DNA from: Prevotellaceae bacterium UBA1075
GTDB taxonomy: Bacteria > Bacteroidota > Bacteroidia > Bacteroidales > Bacteroidaceae
Direction: 5' to 3'
Length of the DNA: 63,653 nucleotides
Assembly: GCA_002316015.1 (NCBI GenBank)
Contig: DCCS01000018.1
Span: 93,942 to 157,594 of the forward strand
Below, piece after piece: positions 1-9,259 of the stretch. The translations under genes were made by a program, and so were the position numbers. Below the pieces are notes generated by a model. That model was not told where the DNA came from. It saw only the letters and a program-made list of their open reading frames with translations, and searched no databases. Numbering within the stretch: the stretch's first letter is position 1; each line of letters begins with the position of its first letter.

Positions 1-41
1 CGCCAACGCAGCGCACTGCAATCGCCAACGCAGCGCACTGC
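1..41. repeat. 22-bp tandem array, partial (family A)
   Basis: Nearly two copies of a 22-bp unit (cgccaacgcagcgcactgc plus aat) run off the left window edge. The same unit, with a few substitutions, recurs at 9056-9175 and 63609-63653, and a diverged form occurs at 23840-23970. Read on the plus strand it begins AACGCAGCGCACTGC, the orientation seen at the right window end. No reading frame is kept, because 22 is not a multiple of three. Function unknown. Confidence 0.75.
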
Positions 42-118
42 GTTTTTTGCCTCAATGCGCCGAGGTATCCGCCCTTGGTACTTTTCACTTGGAAAAACTC
101 GGCACTGCGATGAACCAG

Positions 119-157
119 AAAACGCCCAGCCTCCCCCTTAGGGAGACTGGGCGAAAG
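119..157 (-). terminator. Intrinsic terminator of the thiamine uptake operon
   Basis: On the minus strand a 13-bp stem (CGCCCAGTCTCCC paired with GGGAGGCTGGGCG, one G-U) with a short loop is followed by TTTT. It lies about 100 bases after the pnuT stop, in the right orientation to end the riboswitch-TonB-PnuT transcript. Confidence 0.7.
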
Positions 158-184
158 GCTTATCCCTCCTGTGGCGCCAGGCCT

Positions 185-255
185 GGGATTACACTCCCTC
201 CCATCGGGGAGGGCGGGGAAGGGGGCTTGCCGGCGGGGAAGGGGACTTCTCCCTC
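185..255 (-). repeat. C-rich/G-rich 3'-end hairpin element
   Basis: On the minus strand, directly after the pnuT stop, the sequence reads AAGCCCCCTTCCCCGCCCTC, then CCCGATGGGAGGGAG. It can fold as a CCCTCCC/GGGAGGG hairpin. Related elements follow the genes ending at 9303, 53371 and 63491, each in the orientation of the gene it follows. This is a dispersed intergenic repeat, possibly acting as a 3'-end stabiliser or terminator; that role is inference. Confidence 0.6.
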
Positions 256-257
256 CC

Positions 258-869
258 TCACATCTTCCTCAGCCACTCGCGGTAGCCAAACCATGCGATG
301 ACGGTATATACGAGGTACAGGGCGGCATAGAAGTATATCTCCTTATATACATACAGCCCCGCGCTGATGGCATCCACCACCAGCCACACCAGCCACTGCT
401 CCACCCACTTGCGCGCCAGCATCCACATGGCGACGATGCTGAGCGCGGTGTTGAGCGCGTCCCAGTAGGGGACGGTGCTGTCCGTGAAGTGCATGAGCAC
501 ATACACGATGCCGGCATAGACGAGCGCGAAAGCCCCCGCGAGTGCCAGCCACATGGGACGGGGGGTGCGGGTGATGGGCAGTTCCCCGCTCTTCTTCCCA
601 CTCCCCCTGCGCCAGCACCAGAAGCCGTAGACGGCTGCCAGCAGATAGTAGATGTCGATGCCGAAATCGGCATAGAGCCCCGCGTTCCAATAGACAAAGA
701 GGGAGATGGCGGGCATGACGAGCCCGGCCACCCACAATTTCCAGTCGGCGCGGTACTCCCAGTAGAGATAGGCCAGGCCCACCATCAGGCCGGCGACCTC
801 CAGGATGCGCCCGGAGTGAAGGCAGAGCAGGCTCCATGCCTGCCCTGCCCAGTCAGTTGCCCAGTCCAT
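258..869 (-). CDS. pnuT: PnuT-type thiamine transporter (PnuC family)
   Basis: A 203-residue integral membrane protein of the PnuC/NMN transporter family with about seven hydrophobic segments. The family pattern is visible in the last third, where WxxQWxVWxVVD is followed by YxYKxxYFYAALY and a closing W-FGYREW. PnuC proteins take up nicotinamide riboside, but members behind TPP riboswitches (PnuT) take up thiamine, and this gene lies second in a TPP-riboswitch operon. Its ATG overlaps the TGA of the TonB receptor gene (TGATG), which fixes the start and implies translational coupling. The thiamine pyrophosphokinase that often follows in Bacteroides is absent: repeats and a terminator come next. 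The thiamine assignment rests on context, and riboside transport cannot be excluded. Confidence 0.85.
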   Translation of the reverse strand: MDWATDWAGQAWSLLCLHSGRILEVAGLMVGLAYLYWEYRADWKLWVAGLVMPAISLFVYWNAGLYADFGIDIYYLLAAVYGFWCWRRGSGKKSGELPITRTPRPMWLALAGAFALVYAGIVYVLMHFTDSTVPYWDALNTALSIVAMWMLARKWVEQWLVWLVVDAISAGLYVYKEIYFYAALYLVYTVIAWFGYREWLRKM

Positions 870-3238
870 CAGAAGCGGAATTTCACGCTGCCCATGGCTG
901 TAAAGCCGGCCGCAGGTATGTAGCCCAACTGGTAGTAGCGGTTGCCCTCGGGATGGTCGGGGCCCACGATGGCGGAGTAGCTCCAGCCGCTTGCTGCATA
1001 GCGTCGGCCGAAGATGTTGCCGAAGTCGAGGCCGAAGAGCACATGCTTGAGACCCTTCTGCCCGCAGCGCAGGTCATAGCCCAGGTGGATGTCGGTACGG
1101 CAATACTTGGGCAGGGAACGACTCTTGCACTCGCTGTTGTCCAGGTATTGGCGGGACACGAAACCCGTGTGCCATGTGGCCTGGAAACCCTTTATGTGGA
1201 AGTCCGCAAAGCCATTCACGATGGCGGCCGGACTGAAGGCCAGCGTGGAGTGGCCGTAATGCTTCACGGTGGGGTCTATCTCCACCCAGTCGGCGTCATA
1301 GGTCTCGATGTACTCGTCGAAGTCCTTGATACGGTTCTGGCTGAGCGCCGCGTTGGCCTCCAGGGACAGCCACTTGGTCACGTTCACGCCTGCGGTAAGC
1401 TCGGCACCAAGGCGGTAACTCTTCTTCACGTTGGTGGTGAGGCTCTCGCCTATGTCGCTCACCTGGCCCGTCTGCACAAACTGGTTGTGGTAGAGCATGG
1501 CGTAGAAGTTCACCCCGGCGTGCCATGTCTTGTTGGCAAAGCTGTAGCCCAGTTCCACATCATGCACGCTCTCGGCCTTGGGTGCGGGGTAGGAGCCGTT
1601 GTCGGTGAAGTTGTTGCGCTCGGGCTCGCGGTGGCTGAGGGCATAGGACGCATAGGCGTTGTGCCCGCCGTGGTGCCAGGAGAGCCCGGCCTTGGGGTTC
1701 ACGAAGTCATACTTGTGACGGATGTCCAGACGCTGGTTGCTGTACGTCCCGTCGCCATTGCTATAGAAGCGGTCGTTGATGCCCTGTGTGATGAAATACA
1801 CGTGCCGGTACTGCACATCGGCAAAGGCGTCCCACCGGGAGGTGATATGGTAAGTGCCCTTCAGGAAGATGCTCTGGTCGCTCTTGTCGGCGCTGGAGTC
1901 GTAATACTTGTACTTGCCGTCGGCCAGCACCTGCTGGCGCAGCTCGGCGTCGGCCACATAGGTGAGGTATCCGTAGTGCCATGCCTCGAAGTTCTGGAAC
2001 GAGGCCCCGCCGATGACATCCCAGTGCTTGTCGCGGTAGTTGGCGTTCCAGGTGAGTCCGTAGGCATCCTGGGTGAGTCCCTTCTGGCGCACGAAGTCGG
2101 TCTTCTTGAGTTTGGTGCCGTCGGCATGGTAGAAGTCCGGGAGGCCAAACTTCTTGAGATTGTTCTGTGGGCGGAACTCATCGTAGTAGCCGTGCCCGTG
2201 GGTGTAGTGCATGGTGGCGGTGGCGGTCCAGTGCTCCGAGGGCTTGTAGACGGCGCTCAGCAGGTTGTGGTTCTGCCAGAAGTTGTCGGTGGTGCGCTTC
2301 CACAGGCTTCCGTCGGCCATCTTGTAGCGTTCCACAGTCCAGCCACCCTCCCAGTCGGGAGTGAAGTTCTCGTACAGGGAGTTGTACCTGCCCAGGCCGG
2401 CCTTGTACATCTCGCGGTAGGTGTGGATGCCGTCATAGACGTTCAGGCTGTAGTCATCGTTGCCGGCTGTCACGCCGCTCCAGGCCTGCCCCGTCTTCTC
2501 GTAGTTGCCTATGTTCTTGTAGCTCAGTTTCACGGTGCCGCCATTGTTGAGCCAGGTGAGCCCGCCGTAGTAGCTGCCCGAGTTGCCTGCCGTGCCGTGG
2601 ATGAACCCGTCGGTGCCCGTGTGGTGGTAGGCTCCGTCGAAGACGAGGTGGTTCATCAGGAGTCCCGTGCTGAAGTTGCCGCCCACATTATAGGTGTTGT
2701 AGGAGCCGTAGGAGCCCGAGAGGTCCAGCATGGGAGCGAGCGAGGGGGCCTTGGTGGTGAGGGCCACCGTGCCGCCGAACGCGCCGTCGCCATTGGTGCT
2801 GGTGCCCACGCCGCGCTGTATCTGCACGTTGCCCAGCAGAGCGGCATAGCTGTTCATGTTGACCCAGAACACGCACTGGTCCTCGGGGCTGTTGAGCGAC
2901 ACGCCGTCCAGGGTCACGTTCACACGGCTGTCACCCGCGCCGCGTATGCGCATGTAGGTAGTCCCGGTGCCCAGGCCATTCTCGCTCCAGGCCATGATGC
3001 CCGGAGTGCGCGCGAACAGGAAGGGGAGCTCCTGGCCGGTGCGGCTGAAGGCCTCCAGTTCCTGCCGGCCTATCCTGGCCACGGCAAAGGGGGCGTTGGC
3101 GGGAGCCTTCACGGCCTTCACCACAACCTCATGCAGTTCTTCCACGCTCACCGAGTCGGGCTTCTGGCCACCGGTCATGGCCACAGCGCCCACGGCCAGG
3201 CTCCACAGGAGCGCGGCCGAAGTGTACTTTCTCTTCAT
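869..3238 (-). CDS. TonB-dependent outer-membrane receptor, thiamine-type
   Basis: A 789-residue receptor. The start chosen (MKRKYTSAALLW) gives a normal signal peptide; an in-frame ATG 24 bases upstream would sit against the riboswitch end. Residues of about 40-160 form the plug (RTPGI, YMRIRGAGDSRVNVTLDGV, NVQIQRG, GDGAFGGTV). The rest is a 22-strand barrel ending in the typical terminal Phe (VKFRF). It has no SusC-type N-terminal extension and no SusD partner, so it is a small-molecule receptor rather than a glycan system. A TPP riboswitch immediately upstream and PnuT immediately downstream indicate thiamine or a thiamine derivative as substrate. Energy would come from TonB/ExbBD, which are encoded at 35.9 and 30-32 kb. 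Confidence 0.9.
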   Translation of the reverse strand: MKRKYTSAALLWSLAVGAVAMTGGQKPDSVSVEELHEVVVKAVKAPANAPFAVARIGRQELEAFSRTGQELPFLFARTPGIMAWSENGLGTGTTYMRIRGAGDSRVNVTLDGVSLNSPEDQCVFWVNMNSYAALLGNVQIQRGVGTSTNGDGAFGGTVALTTKAPSLAPMLDLSGSYGSYNTYNVGGNFSTGLLMNHLVFDGAYHHTGTDGFIHGTAGNSGSYYGGLTWLNNGGTVKLSYKNIGNYEKTGQAWSGVTAGNDDYSLNVYDGIHTYREMYKAGLGRYNSLYENFTPDWEGGWTVERYKMADGSLWKRTTDNFWQNHNLLSAVYKPSEHWTATATMHYTHGHGYYDEFRPQNNLKKFGLPDFYHADGTKLKKTDFVRQKGLTQDAYGLTWNANYRDKHWDVIGGASFQNFEAWHYGYLTYVADAELRQQVLADGKYKYYDSSADKSDQSIFLKGTYHITSRWDAFADVQYRHVYFITQGINDRFYSNGDGTYSNQRLDIRHKYDFVNPKAGLSWHHGGHNAYASYALSHREPERNNFTDNGSYPAPKAESVHDVELGYSFANKTWHAGVNFYAMLYHNQFVQTGQVSDIGESLTTNVKKSYRLGAELTAGVNVTKWLSLEANAALSQNRIKDFDEYIETYDADWVEIDPTVKHYGHSTLAFSPAAIVNGFADFHIKGFQATWHTGFVSRQYLDNSECKSRSLPKYCRTDIHLGYDLRCGQKGLKHVLFGLDFGNIFGRRYAASGWSYSAIVGPDHPEGNRYYQLGYIPAAGFTAMGSVKFRF

Positions 3239-3264
3239 CTGGATAAATATAAAATGGTTCATAA

Positions 3265-3340
3265 GTCTCTACGCCAGCATTACCTGGATCAGATATCGGG
3301 TATAATCTCAGCGCTGCCCAAGAGGGCAGGCACCCCACAG
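3265..3340 (-). promoter_or_regulatory. TPP riboswitch (THI element)
   Basis: The minus strand carries the conserved THI core in order: GGGGTGC, then GCTGAGATTATACCC, then CTGATCCAGGTAATGCTGGC, then GTAGAGA. This matches the aptamer consensus (CTGAGA, ACCC, TGAxCTGGxTAATxCxAGCG). Bound thiamine pyrophosphate would lower expression of the receptor and PnuT genes that follow. The 3' end lies about 27 bases from the chosen start codon, so control of translation initiation is plausible; I see no separate terminator hairpin. Confidence 0.93.
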
Positions 3341-3370
3341 CGGCTTCCCCGCCACTGCCTTCTGCGGTTG

Positions 3371-3378
3371 CAAAGGTA
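3371..3378 (-). promoter_or_regulatory. -7 element of the thiamine operon promoter
   Basis: TACCTTTG on the minus strand matches the Bacteroidetes -7 consensus TAnnTTTG. It lies about 30 bases ahead of the riboswitch, a suitable distance for the transcript start. No clear -33 TTTG is seen. Confidence 0.6.
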
Positions 3379-3630
3379 CGCTTATTTTTCGGTTCACGGG
3401 CCGCACACGGTGTCTTTTTGCCGCTGTGCCGGTGACGGGACGGGCGCGTGACAGGCATCCACGCGGCCCCGCCCGCGTGCTGTCCCGGCACATGCTGTGC
3501 GGAAAGTGTCGCGTGCGGTGGGGACGGCCTGTGGGGATTGGCGATTTGCGCCATTTGGGAGAGAAACGCACCACACCTGTACTATTTTTGCACGAAAAAG
3601 TAGTTAATGTATGTTAACGCACCATCCCGT

Positions 3631-3664
3631 CTTGCCAGGAATCGGGCAGAAAACAATACTTTTG
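3631..3664 (+). promoter_or_regulatory. Promoter of the 1700-residue surface protein
   Basis: TACTTTTG at 3657-3664 matches TAnnTTTG, with CTTG at 3631-3634 as a weak -33 match (22-base spacer). Transcription would start near 3671, leaving a leader of about 50 bases. A second TATTTTTG at 3583-3590 is also present but lacks a well-placed -33 partner. Confidence 0.55.
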
Positions 3665-3721
3665 TAACATCGGATGTCAACCTTACGACAATATCTTAAC
3701 CATTAAACAGTATTTATCACA

Positions 3722-6700
3722 ATGAGGAAACTCTTTCGCTCATTCCTGCTTACGGCCTTGGGCATGGCAGGAAGCCTCACGGCATTTGCCCAGCACACTT
3801 ATGTGAACGGCATCTGCACCGACGAGGGCTGCTCCGCTCCCTATGAGCAGCCAGCCCAGGAGGACGGCTGGTTCGTCCTGAAGAACGCGGGCAACGTGGA
3901 ATGGTTCTCCAAGCAGATCGCCTCGGGAGAACTCACGCTGAACGCCAGACTGGACTGCGACATCGACTTCCAGGGCATCGAGAACCTGCACAGCCCCATC
4001 GGCCCCAACACCGGGCGCAAGTTCAACGGCACCTTTGACGGGCAGGGACACCGCATCAGGAACATGGTCATCAACCGCCCGGAGGAGGACAACCAGGGCT
4101 TCTTCGGCTTCCTGCGCGGCAACAACCAGGACACGCGCGTGATGAACCTCATCATCGACAAGTCGTGCAGCATCACAGGACGCAACTATGTGGGCGGCAT
4201 CACGGCCAACGCACAGAACGCCGAGACAGTCATCTACCTGGAGAACTGCGTGAACGAGGCCGACATCACCGCCGCCGGTGGCGGCGACGCGGGCGGCATC
4301 ATCGGCTCAAGCACCAACAGCACCCCCAAGTGGAACATCAGGAACTGCGTGAACGCCGGCCACATCGTGGCCATGGGCGCCGGCGGTGACCGCAAAGGAT
4401 ATGCCGGGGCACTCGCCGCGTGGATGGGCAACAACGGCTCCATCACGGTGGACGGGTTCCTCAACACCGGAGTGGTGGAGGGCTTCGACGGCTCCAGCAA
4501 CATCACACGCATGAGCGGGGGCTCCTACAGGAACGTCTATGACCTGAGCGGCACCGAGGGCGCCGGGCAGGGCATCGTGGACGGGCTCGCCCCCGAGGAC
4601 GTGGCCAACGGCAGGCTCGCCTATCTGATGAATGGCGACCAGACCAGCATCGTGTGGCGGCAGACACTGGGGAGCGACCCCTACCCCGTGCCCTTCAGCA
4701 CCAGCCTGCAGGTGTACCTCAACGGGCAGGTGCGCTGTGACGGGACTCCCCTCGAGGGCGGCACCTACAGCAACACCGAGAGCGAGCCCGTCATCCCGCC
4801 GCACACCTACCCGGACGGCGACTACCACTGCAGCGTGTGCGGGCACATCGACGGGGACTTCTGCCCTGCCATCGACGGGGTTTACCAGATAGGCACGGCA
4901 CGGGGACTGGAATGGCTGGCCGAAATGGTGGAAAGCGGAAAGACGGAAGTGGACGCCGCCCTGACCGCCGACATCAACCTCGCCGGCTCCACATTCCAGG
5001 GAATCGGCACAAAGGGCAAAGGCTACAAGGGCACATTCGACGGACAGTTCCACACCATCTCGGGCCTGGACCTGAGCGCAGTGGAGCACGACTGGTCGGG
5101 CTTCTTCAACTTCATCACGGGCGGAGCCACCATACAGAACCTCACCCTGGACGAGACCTGCCTCATCAACGGGGGCACGGGCGTGGGACTGGTGGGAGGA
5201 TGCAACCAGAGCGGCAACGTCCTGCTCAAGAACCTGGGCATGCGCGGCGACGTGTCGTGCAGCGTGAAGAACGCGGGCGGCATCCTGGGCGCAAACACGG
5301 GAAGCCAGGCAAGCGTGCGCATGGAGAACTGCTACATGACGGGCAACGTGATCGCGCCCACCGAGAGCGGACTCATCAGCGGATGGATGGGAAGCAACAA
5401 CCCTGTGGCCGCCAACTGCTGGGCATCGGGCGAGTGCACGGGTGCCGAAGGCGAGGACAGATACCTGTTCCGCCACAACAACCTGACCCTGACCAACTGC
5501 TACGCGCTCTACGGCACACAGGGCAAGAACTTCAGCATGGAGGAACTGGAGAGCGGAGCGCTCACCTGCATGATGAACAGCGTGCTGGAGGCTCCCGTGT
5601 GGTTCCAGAACCTGGACAACGGACTGCCCCACGACGACTACCCCACCTGCGACCCCTCGCACGGCACCGTGTATGTGCTGGCCAAGATGAACTGCGACGG
5701 CAGCTATGACAGCGAGGACGCCACCTACTCCAACACCAACACGGCTGTACTTCCGCCACACCAGTACAAGGACGGCTTCTGCCAGGTGTGCGGGCACGAG
5801 GACGGCGAGTACCCCTTCCTGCGCGTGTTTGCCAACGCCGACCACGACATCACCACCGGTTATGTGAACCACCAGTCCAACGACGGCTCCGGCCTGGCCA
5901 TCAACAACAGTGTGGCCGAGCACTGGAACCAGCAGTGGTTTGACACCTACCAGCAGGTGACCGGACTCCAGGAGGGTATCTACAAGCTGCGCGTACAGGG
6001 ACTCACACGCGTGAAGGAATGGCGCGACCAGGAGGGTGAGCCTTACGCAGGCGGCACGCTCTCCGAGGACTTCAAGCCCCTGTACCACAACAGCCAGTAC
6101 TATGCCGAGGTGGGCGGACGCCGCGTGGCCAACCGCTTCATGGACATCGCCGAGGGACGATACGAGCAGAGCACCGGCGAGACGGAGAACTTCAACGAGA
6201 ACACCAACTGCTATGTGCCGAACTCACTGGCGGCCGCACACAAGCGGTTCGCGAAGGGAGCCTACTGGAACGCGCCCGTCTACTTCGCCGTCGGGAGCGA
6301 GCAGGACACCGTGAAGGTGGGCGTGGAGAACCGCATCTACCTCTACGGCAACTGGACTGTGTGGGACACCTGGAGACTGGAGCGCGTGGGCGACTGCACC
6401 GGTGACAACATCGACCTGATACGCGCACAGCAGGAGGCAGCCCTGCAGGACCTGGACGAACTGGAGGCACAGGACAGCCTGGTGACGGCCTACCACGAGG
6501 CCAAGTCGGCACTGGACCAGGCCACCACACTGGACGAGGTGCTCCGCGCGGCCGACATCCTCGCGCGCGCCCCGCAGCAGATACGCATGAGCCACCTGGC
6601 CTACATCGACTTCCAGAAGGCCATCGAGGCCATCATCACCGAGCGGCAGGCACACGCCGACCTCAACGGCGAGTACGCTGACCTGCTCGACCTCTACCTG

Positions 6701-8824
6701 GAGGGCGACGAGGCCAGCGCCGAGGGACTGCCCAACGGCACGTACCCGCACATCCTGGCCAACCACACTCTGAACGTGGAACAGCTGCAGGCCGAGGCCG
6801 CCTTTGCCGCCAACCTGCTCAACCTGGCCATCAAGAACAGCGTGACCGAGGGCTCCGACCTGAGCAACCTCATCCAGAACCCGGCCTTCGACGCCGACGC
6901 CAACTTCAAGGGCTGGACCTACGAGATTACCAAGCGGGGACAGGCTGGCAGCAACTTCTCCAGCAACTCCGGCTTCACCGACATCTACCCCGTGGCCGGC
7001 ACCTGGAACACGGCCTTCGACCTGTGGCAGGACTTGGAGGACGGCCTCCCCGACGGCATCTATGAACTGCAGGCTCCAGCCTTCTACCGTCCGGGAGCCA
7101 ATGGACAGGGTGACCTCGAGGGCAAGGACTTTGTGCCCGCCGCGCTCTACATCAACGACTTCCACACGCCCGTGATGAACATCTACACAGGGCAGGTTCC
7201 CTATGCCGAGGCCATCAATGGCGTGAACTGCCGCTACGATGCCTCGGGCGACGAGAACGCTCCGCACAACGGCGAATACACCACCTCGCAGGACTACGAC
7301 ACAGGCACAGGCTATGTGCCCGAGCAGCGGCAGGCCATGAGCTTCGCCTTCGCGGGCGGACGCTACGTCAACCATGCCTACGCCATAGTGGAGGGCGGCA
7401 AGATACGCCTGGGCATACGCAACCTGGAGAAGCCCTGGAACGAGAGCGGGATGACCATGTGGGGCAAGTTCAGGCTCATCTACCACGGACAGAGCGAGGA
7501 GGCCCTGGACGCGATGATAGCCAACCTGGAGGCACAGCGCAAGTCCATCGACACCATCCGTGTGGAGAAAGAGTACTACTACTCGGTGAGCCACACCGCC
7601 AAGGCCACCCGCCTGCTGGCACAGGCCAAGGCCAGCGCCGACCTCAAGGAGAAGATGGAACTGGTCAGGCAGGCCAACGCCGAGATAGCCGCCATACCCG
7701 CCAGTGTGGCCATCCACGACAAGCTCATCGCCATGAAGGACTACCTCTATGCGCAGGCAAGCCTGCTCACCGAGACCGACCCCGACAAGGGGAACCTGCT
7801 CTTCGAGGCCGGTGACGAGATAGACGCGCATGTGAGCAACGGCGACCTCACCGACGAGGAGTGCGAGGCACTCTACCGCGAGACACTCTACCGCACCGAC
7901 CTGGGCGGCGGCTTCTACGTGCAGGGCGACCTGGTGGATGCCGAGGGCAACGAACTTGCCTACGGCACCACTCACACCCACTATCCGCTCACGCGGCAGG
8001 AGGACGGCACATGGACGGGCACCTTCAAGACCCAGAACCGCGCCAACCGCGCCAACTCCGGCGCGCGGGCCGGCATCTACTTCACCCTCATGGGCAACAC
8101 CTACAAGGCCACCGACGCGCAGAGGCGCTTCGTGACACCAGCCCAGGGCGGCTTCTCGCTCGTGCAGGGCGGCTCCCAGGACTACCAGGCCGTGGGCGGT
8201 GAGTTCCGCGTGACCATCGACCCCGCCCGGGACAGCGTGACCTTCGAGGCAATCTCCTACGACTGGGCCGACTACACCTATGTGTCGGGGACCGTGCTGG
8301 ACAGCAAGGGCGAGCAGCATGACTGGAAGAACGATGAGGCCGTGCCCCTCAAGCACAAGGGGAACGGTGTGTACGAGGGCAGTGTGACCTTCTTCCACAC
8401 AGCCGACAAGTGGAACGGGAACGCCAGCTTCACCATCTTCGCCTGCCGCTCCACCGAGTCCGACCTACAGTTCTCGCAGATGACCCGCAGCAACTGGAGC
8501 GAGGCCCGCTACGGCTCTGCCGGCGACGAGACCCTGCTCGAACCGGGCGGCGCACTCGGCGGCCTCGTGCGGGGCAGCGAGCGCAAGTGGCTTGTGCCCA
8601 TGGCCGGGGAGACCGAGACGGGCACCTACACCGTGGTGTTCGACATGAACCAGGGCACGGTGGAGTTGCGGGAGTCCACTCCCGATGCCATCGGCGAGAT
8701 TGCCGGCAGCGAGCCTGACGTTCCCGCCCGCCGCGCCGGAATCTACACCCTCACAGGCCAGCGTGTGTCGAAAGCCACCCGTGGCCTCTACATCATCAAT
8801 GGGAAAAAGGTGCTGGTTAAGTGA
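3722..8824 (+). CDS. Giant modular surface protein with GLUG repeats and C-terminal sorting tag
   Basis: 1700 residues with a signal peptide (MRKLFRSFLLTALGMAG...FAQ). Two adhesin-like modules carry GTFDGQGH/GTFDGQFH GLUG-type motifs near residues 103 and 437. Each is followed by a CDG...H-x-Y-x-DG...CxxCG motif (C about 338, H 360, CSVC about 370; then C 657, H 679, CQVC about 687). Next come two jelly-roll-like domains (about 700-880 and 1040-1250) separated by helical linkers, and two beta domains at about 1385-1660 that recall SusE/F-type carbohydrate-binding folds. The last 28 residues (IYTLTGQRV...GLYIINGKKVLVK) resemble a type IX C-terminal sorting domain. Design and tag match the 1859-residue protein at 57912. 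Likely exported to the surface; ligand unknown. Confidence 0.8.
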   Translation: MRKLFRSFLLTALGMAGSLTAFAQHTYVNGICTDEGCSAPYEQPAQEDGWFVLKNAGNVEWFSKQIASGELTLNARLDCDIDFQGIENLHSPIGPNTGRKFNGTFDGQGHRIRNMVINRPEEDNQGFFGFLRGNNQDTRVMNLIIDKSCSITGRNYVGGITANAQNAETVIYLENCVNEADITAAGGGDAGGIIGSSTNSTPKWNIRNCVNAGHIVAMGAGGDRKGYAGALAAWMGNNGSITVDGFLNTGVVEGFDGSSNITRMSGGSYRNVYDLSGTEGAGQGIVDGLAPEDVANGRLAYLMNGDQTSIVWRQTLGSDPYPVPFSTSLQVYLNGQVRCDGTPLEGGTYSNTESEPVIPPHTYPDGDYHCSVCGHIDGDFCPAIDGVYQIGTARGLEWLAEMVESGKTEVDAALTADINLAGSTFQGIGTKGKGYKGTFDGQFHTISGLDLSAVEHDWSGFFNFITGGATIQNLTLDETCLINGGTGVGLVGGCNQSGNVLLKNLGMRGDVSCSVKNAGGILGANTGSQASVRMENCYMTGNVIAPTESGLISGWMGSNNPVAANCWASGECTGAEGEDRYLFRHNNLTLTNCYALYGTQGKNFSMEELESGALTCMMNSVLEAPVWFQNLDNGLPHDDYPTCDPSHGTVYVLAKMNCDGSYDSEDATYSNTNTAVLPPHQYKDGFCQVCGHEDGEYPFLRVFANADHDITTGYVNHQSNDGSGLAINNSVAEHWNQQWFDTYQQVTGLQEGIYKLRVQGLTRVKEWRDQEGEPYAGGTLSEDFKPLYHNSQYYAEVGGRRVANRFMDIAEGRYEQSTGETENFNENTNCYVPNSLAAAHKRFAKGAYWNAPVYFAVGSEQDTVKVGVENRIYLYGNWTVWDTWRLERVGDCTGDNIDLIRAQQEAALQDLDELEAQDSLVTAYHEAKSALDQATTLDEVLRAADILARAPQQIRMSHLAYIDFQKAIEAIITERQAHADLNGEYADLLDLYLEGDEASAEGLPNGTYPHILANHTLNVEQLQAEAAFAANLLNLAIKNSVTEGSDLSNLIQNPAFDADANFKGWTYEITKRGQAGSNFSSNSGFTDIYPVAGTWNTAFDLWQDLEDGLPDGIYELQAPAFYRPGANGQGDLEGKDFVPAALYINDFHTPVMNIYTGQVPYAEAINGVNCRYDASGDENAPHNGEYTTSQDYDTGTGYVPEQRQAMSFAFAGGRYVNHAYAIVEGGKIRLGIRNLEKPWNESGMTMWGKFRLIYHGQSEEALDAMIANLEAQRKSIDTIRVEKEYYYSVSHTAKATRLLAQAKASADLKEKMELVRQANAEIAAIPASVAIHDKLIAMKDYLYAQASLLTETDPDKGNLLFEAGDEIDAHVSNGDLTDEECEALYRETLYRTDLGGGFYVQGDLVDAEGNELAYGTTHTHYPLTRQEDGTWTGTFKTQNRANRANSGARAGIYFTLMGNTYKATDAQRRFVTPAQGGFSLVQGGSQDYQAVGGEFRVTIDPARDSVTFEAISYDWADYTYVSGTVLDSKGEQHDWKNDEAVPLKHKGNGVYEGSVTFFHTADKWNGNASFTIFACRSTESDLQFSQMTRSNWSEARYGSAGDETLLEPGGALGGLVRGSERKWLVPMAGETETGTYTVVFDMNQGTVELRESTPDAIGEIAGSEPDVPARRAGIYTLTGQRVSKATRGLYIINGKKVLVK

Positions 8825-8827
8825 GCA

Positions 8828-8854
8828 CAGAGGCCAAGCGTGGCTTGGCCTCTG
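8828..8854. other. Perfect 12-bp hairpin after the surface-protein gene
   Basis: CAGAGGCCAAGC and GCTTGGCCTCTG form a perfect 12-bp stem with a three-base loop, starting four bases after the stop codon. There is no T-run on either side, so it may be a 3'-end stabilising or Rho-type structure rather than a classical terminator. Confidence 0.55.
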
Positions 8855-8920
8855 CCGAACATGAAGCACCTCGGCCGAGTTGACAAACGAGGCCAAGGTG
8901 CCGACAACAGAAATGAGAAA

Positions 8921-8978
8921 CGCCCCGAAGAGGCAGAAGCAGAGAAGTTCCGTGCTTTTGCCCTTTCGGGGCGCTTTC
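8921..8978 (+). terminator. Long imperfect hairpin, probable terminator
   Basis: CGCCCCGAA...GGCAGAAGC pairs with GTGCTTTTGCC...TTCGGGGCG, followed by CTTTCTT. It lies about 100 bases after the 1700-residue protein gene and could end its transcript. The T-run is interrupted, so confidence is moderate. Confidence 0.5.
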
Positions 8979-9055
8979 TTGCTGCCTCCCACAGATGCCC
9001 TGGCCGGTGCCACCATACCAAACACTCTTCCCCTGCGGGCCGCGATGGCCTCAAT

Positions 9056-9175
9056 TATGCAGCGCGCCGCGTTGACGATTGCAGTGCGGTGCGTTGACGA
9101 TCGCAGTGCGGTGCGTTGGCGATTGCAGCGCGCCGCGTTGGCGATCGCAGTGCGGTGCGTTGACGGATGCGGGCG
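9056..9175. repeat. 22-bp tandem array, about five units (family A)
   Basis: Five consecutive 22-bp units of the form GTTGACGATTGCAGTGCGG plus TGC, with variants (GTTGGCGATTGCAGCGCGC). It sits between the convergent 3' ends of the 1700-residue gene and the thioredoxin-like gene. On the minus strand it reads AACGCACCGCACTGC, the orientation of the gene ending at 9303. The units are contiguous without unique spacers, so this is not CRISPR. Open frames across it merely reflect the repeat. Confidence 0.85.
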
Positions 9176-9259
9176 GGTTCGGTGGAAAAAGCAGCACAGC
9201 GCGCCATGCATGGAGGCCGGGAGAAGCCTTTGGAAACAAACGGGAAGACGGGGTATATA

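Noticed and set aside
836..3451. 871-residue open frame opposite the TonB receptor gene
   Set aside because: Antisense to a well-supported gene; low-complexity composition, no domain. It arises from GC-rich codon bias, as do other long antisense frames (4307-6088, 6224-8398, 10294-12642, 54561-56342, 56487-57872, 58536-60260).
9056..9175. CRISPR-like array
   Set aside because: Units are contiguous 22-mers with no unique spacers and no cas genes nearby.
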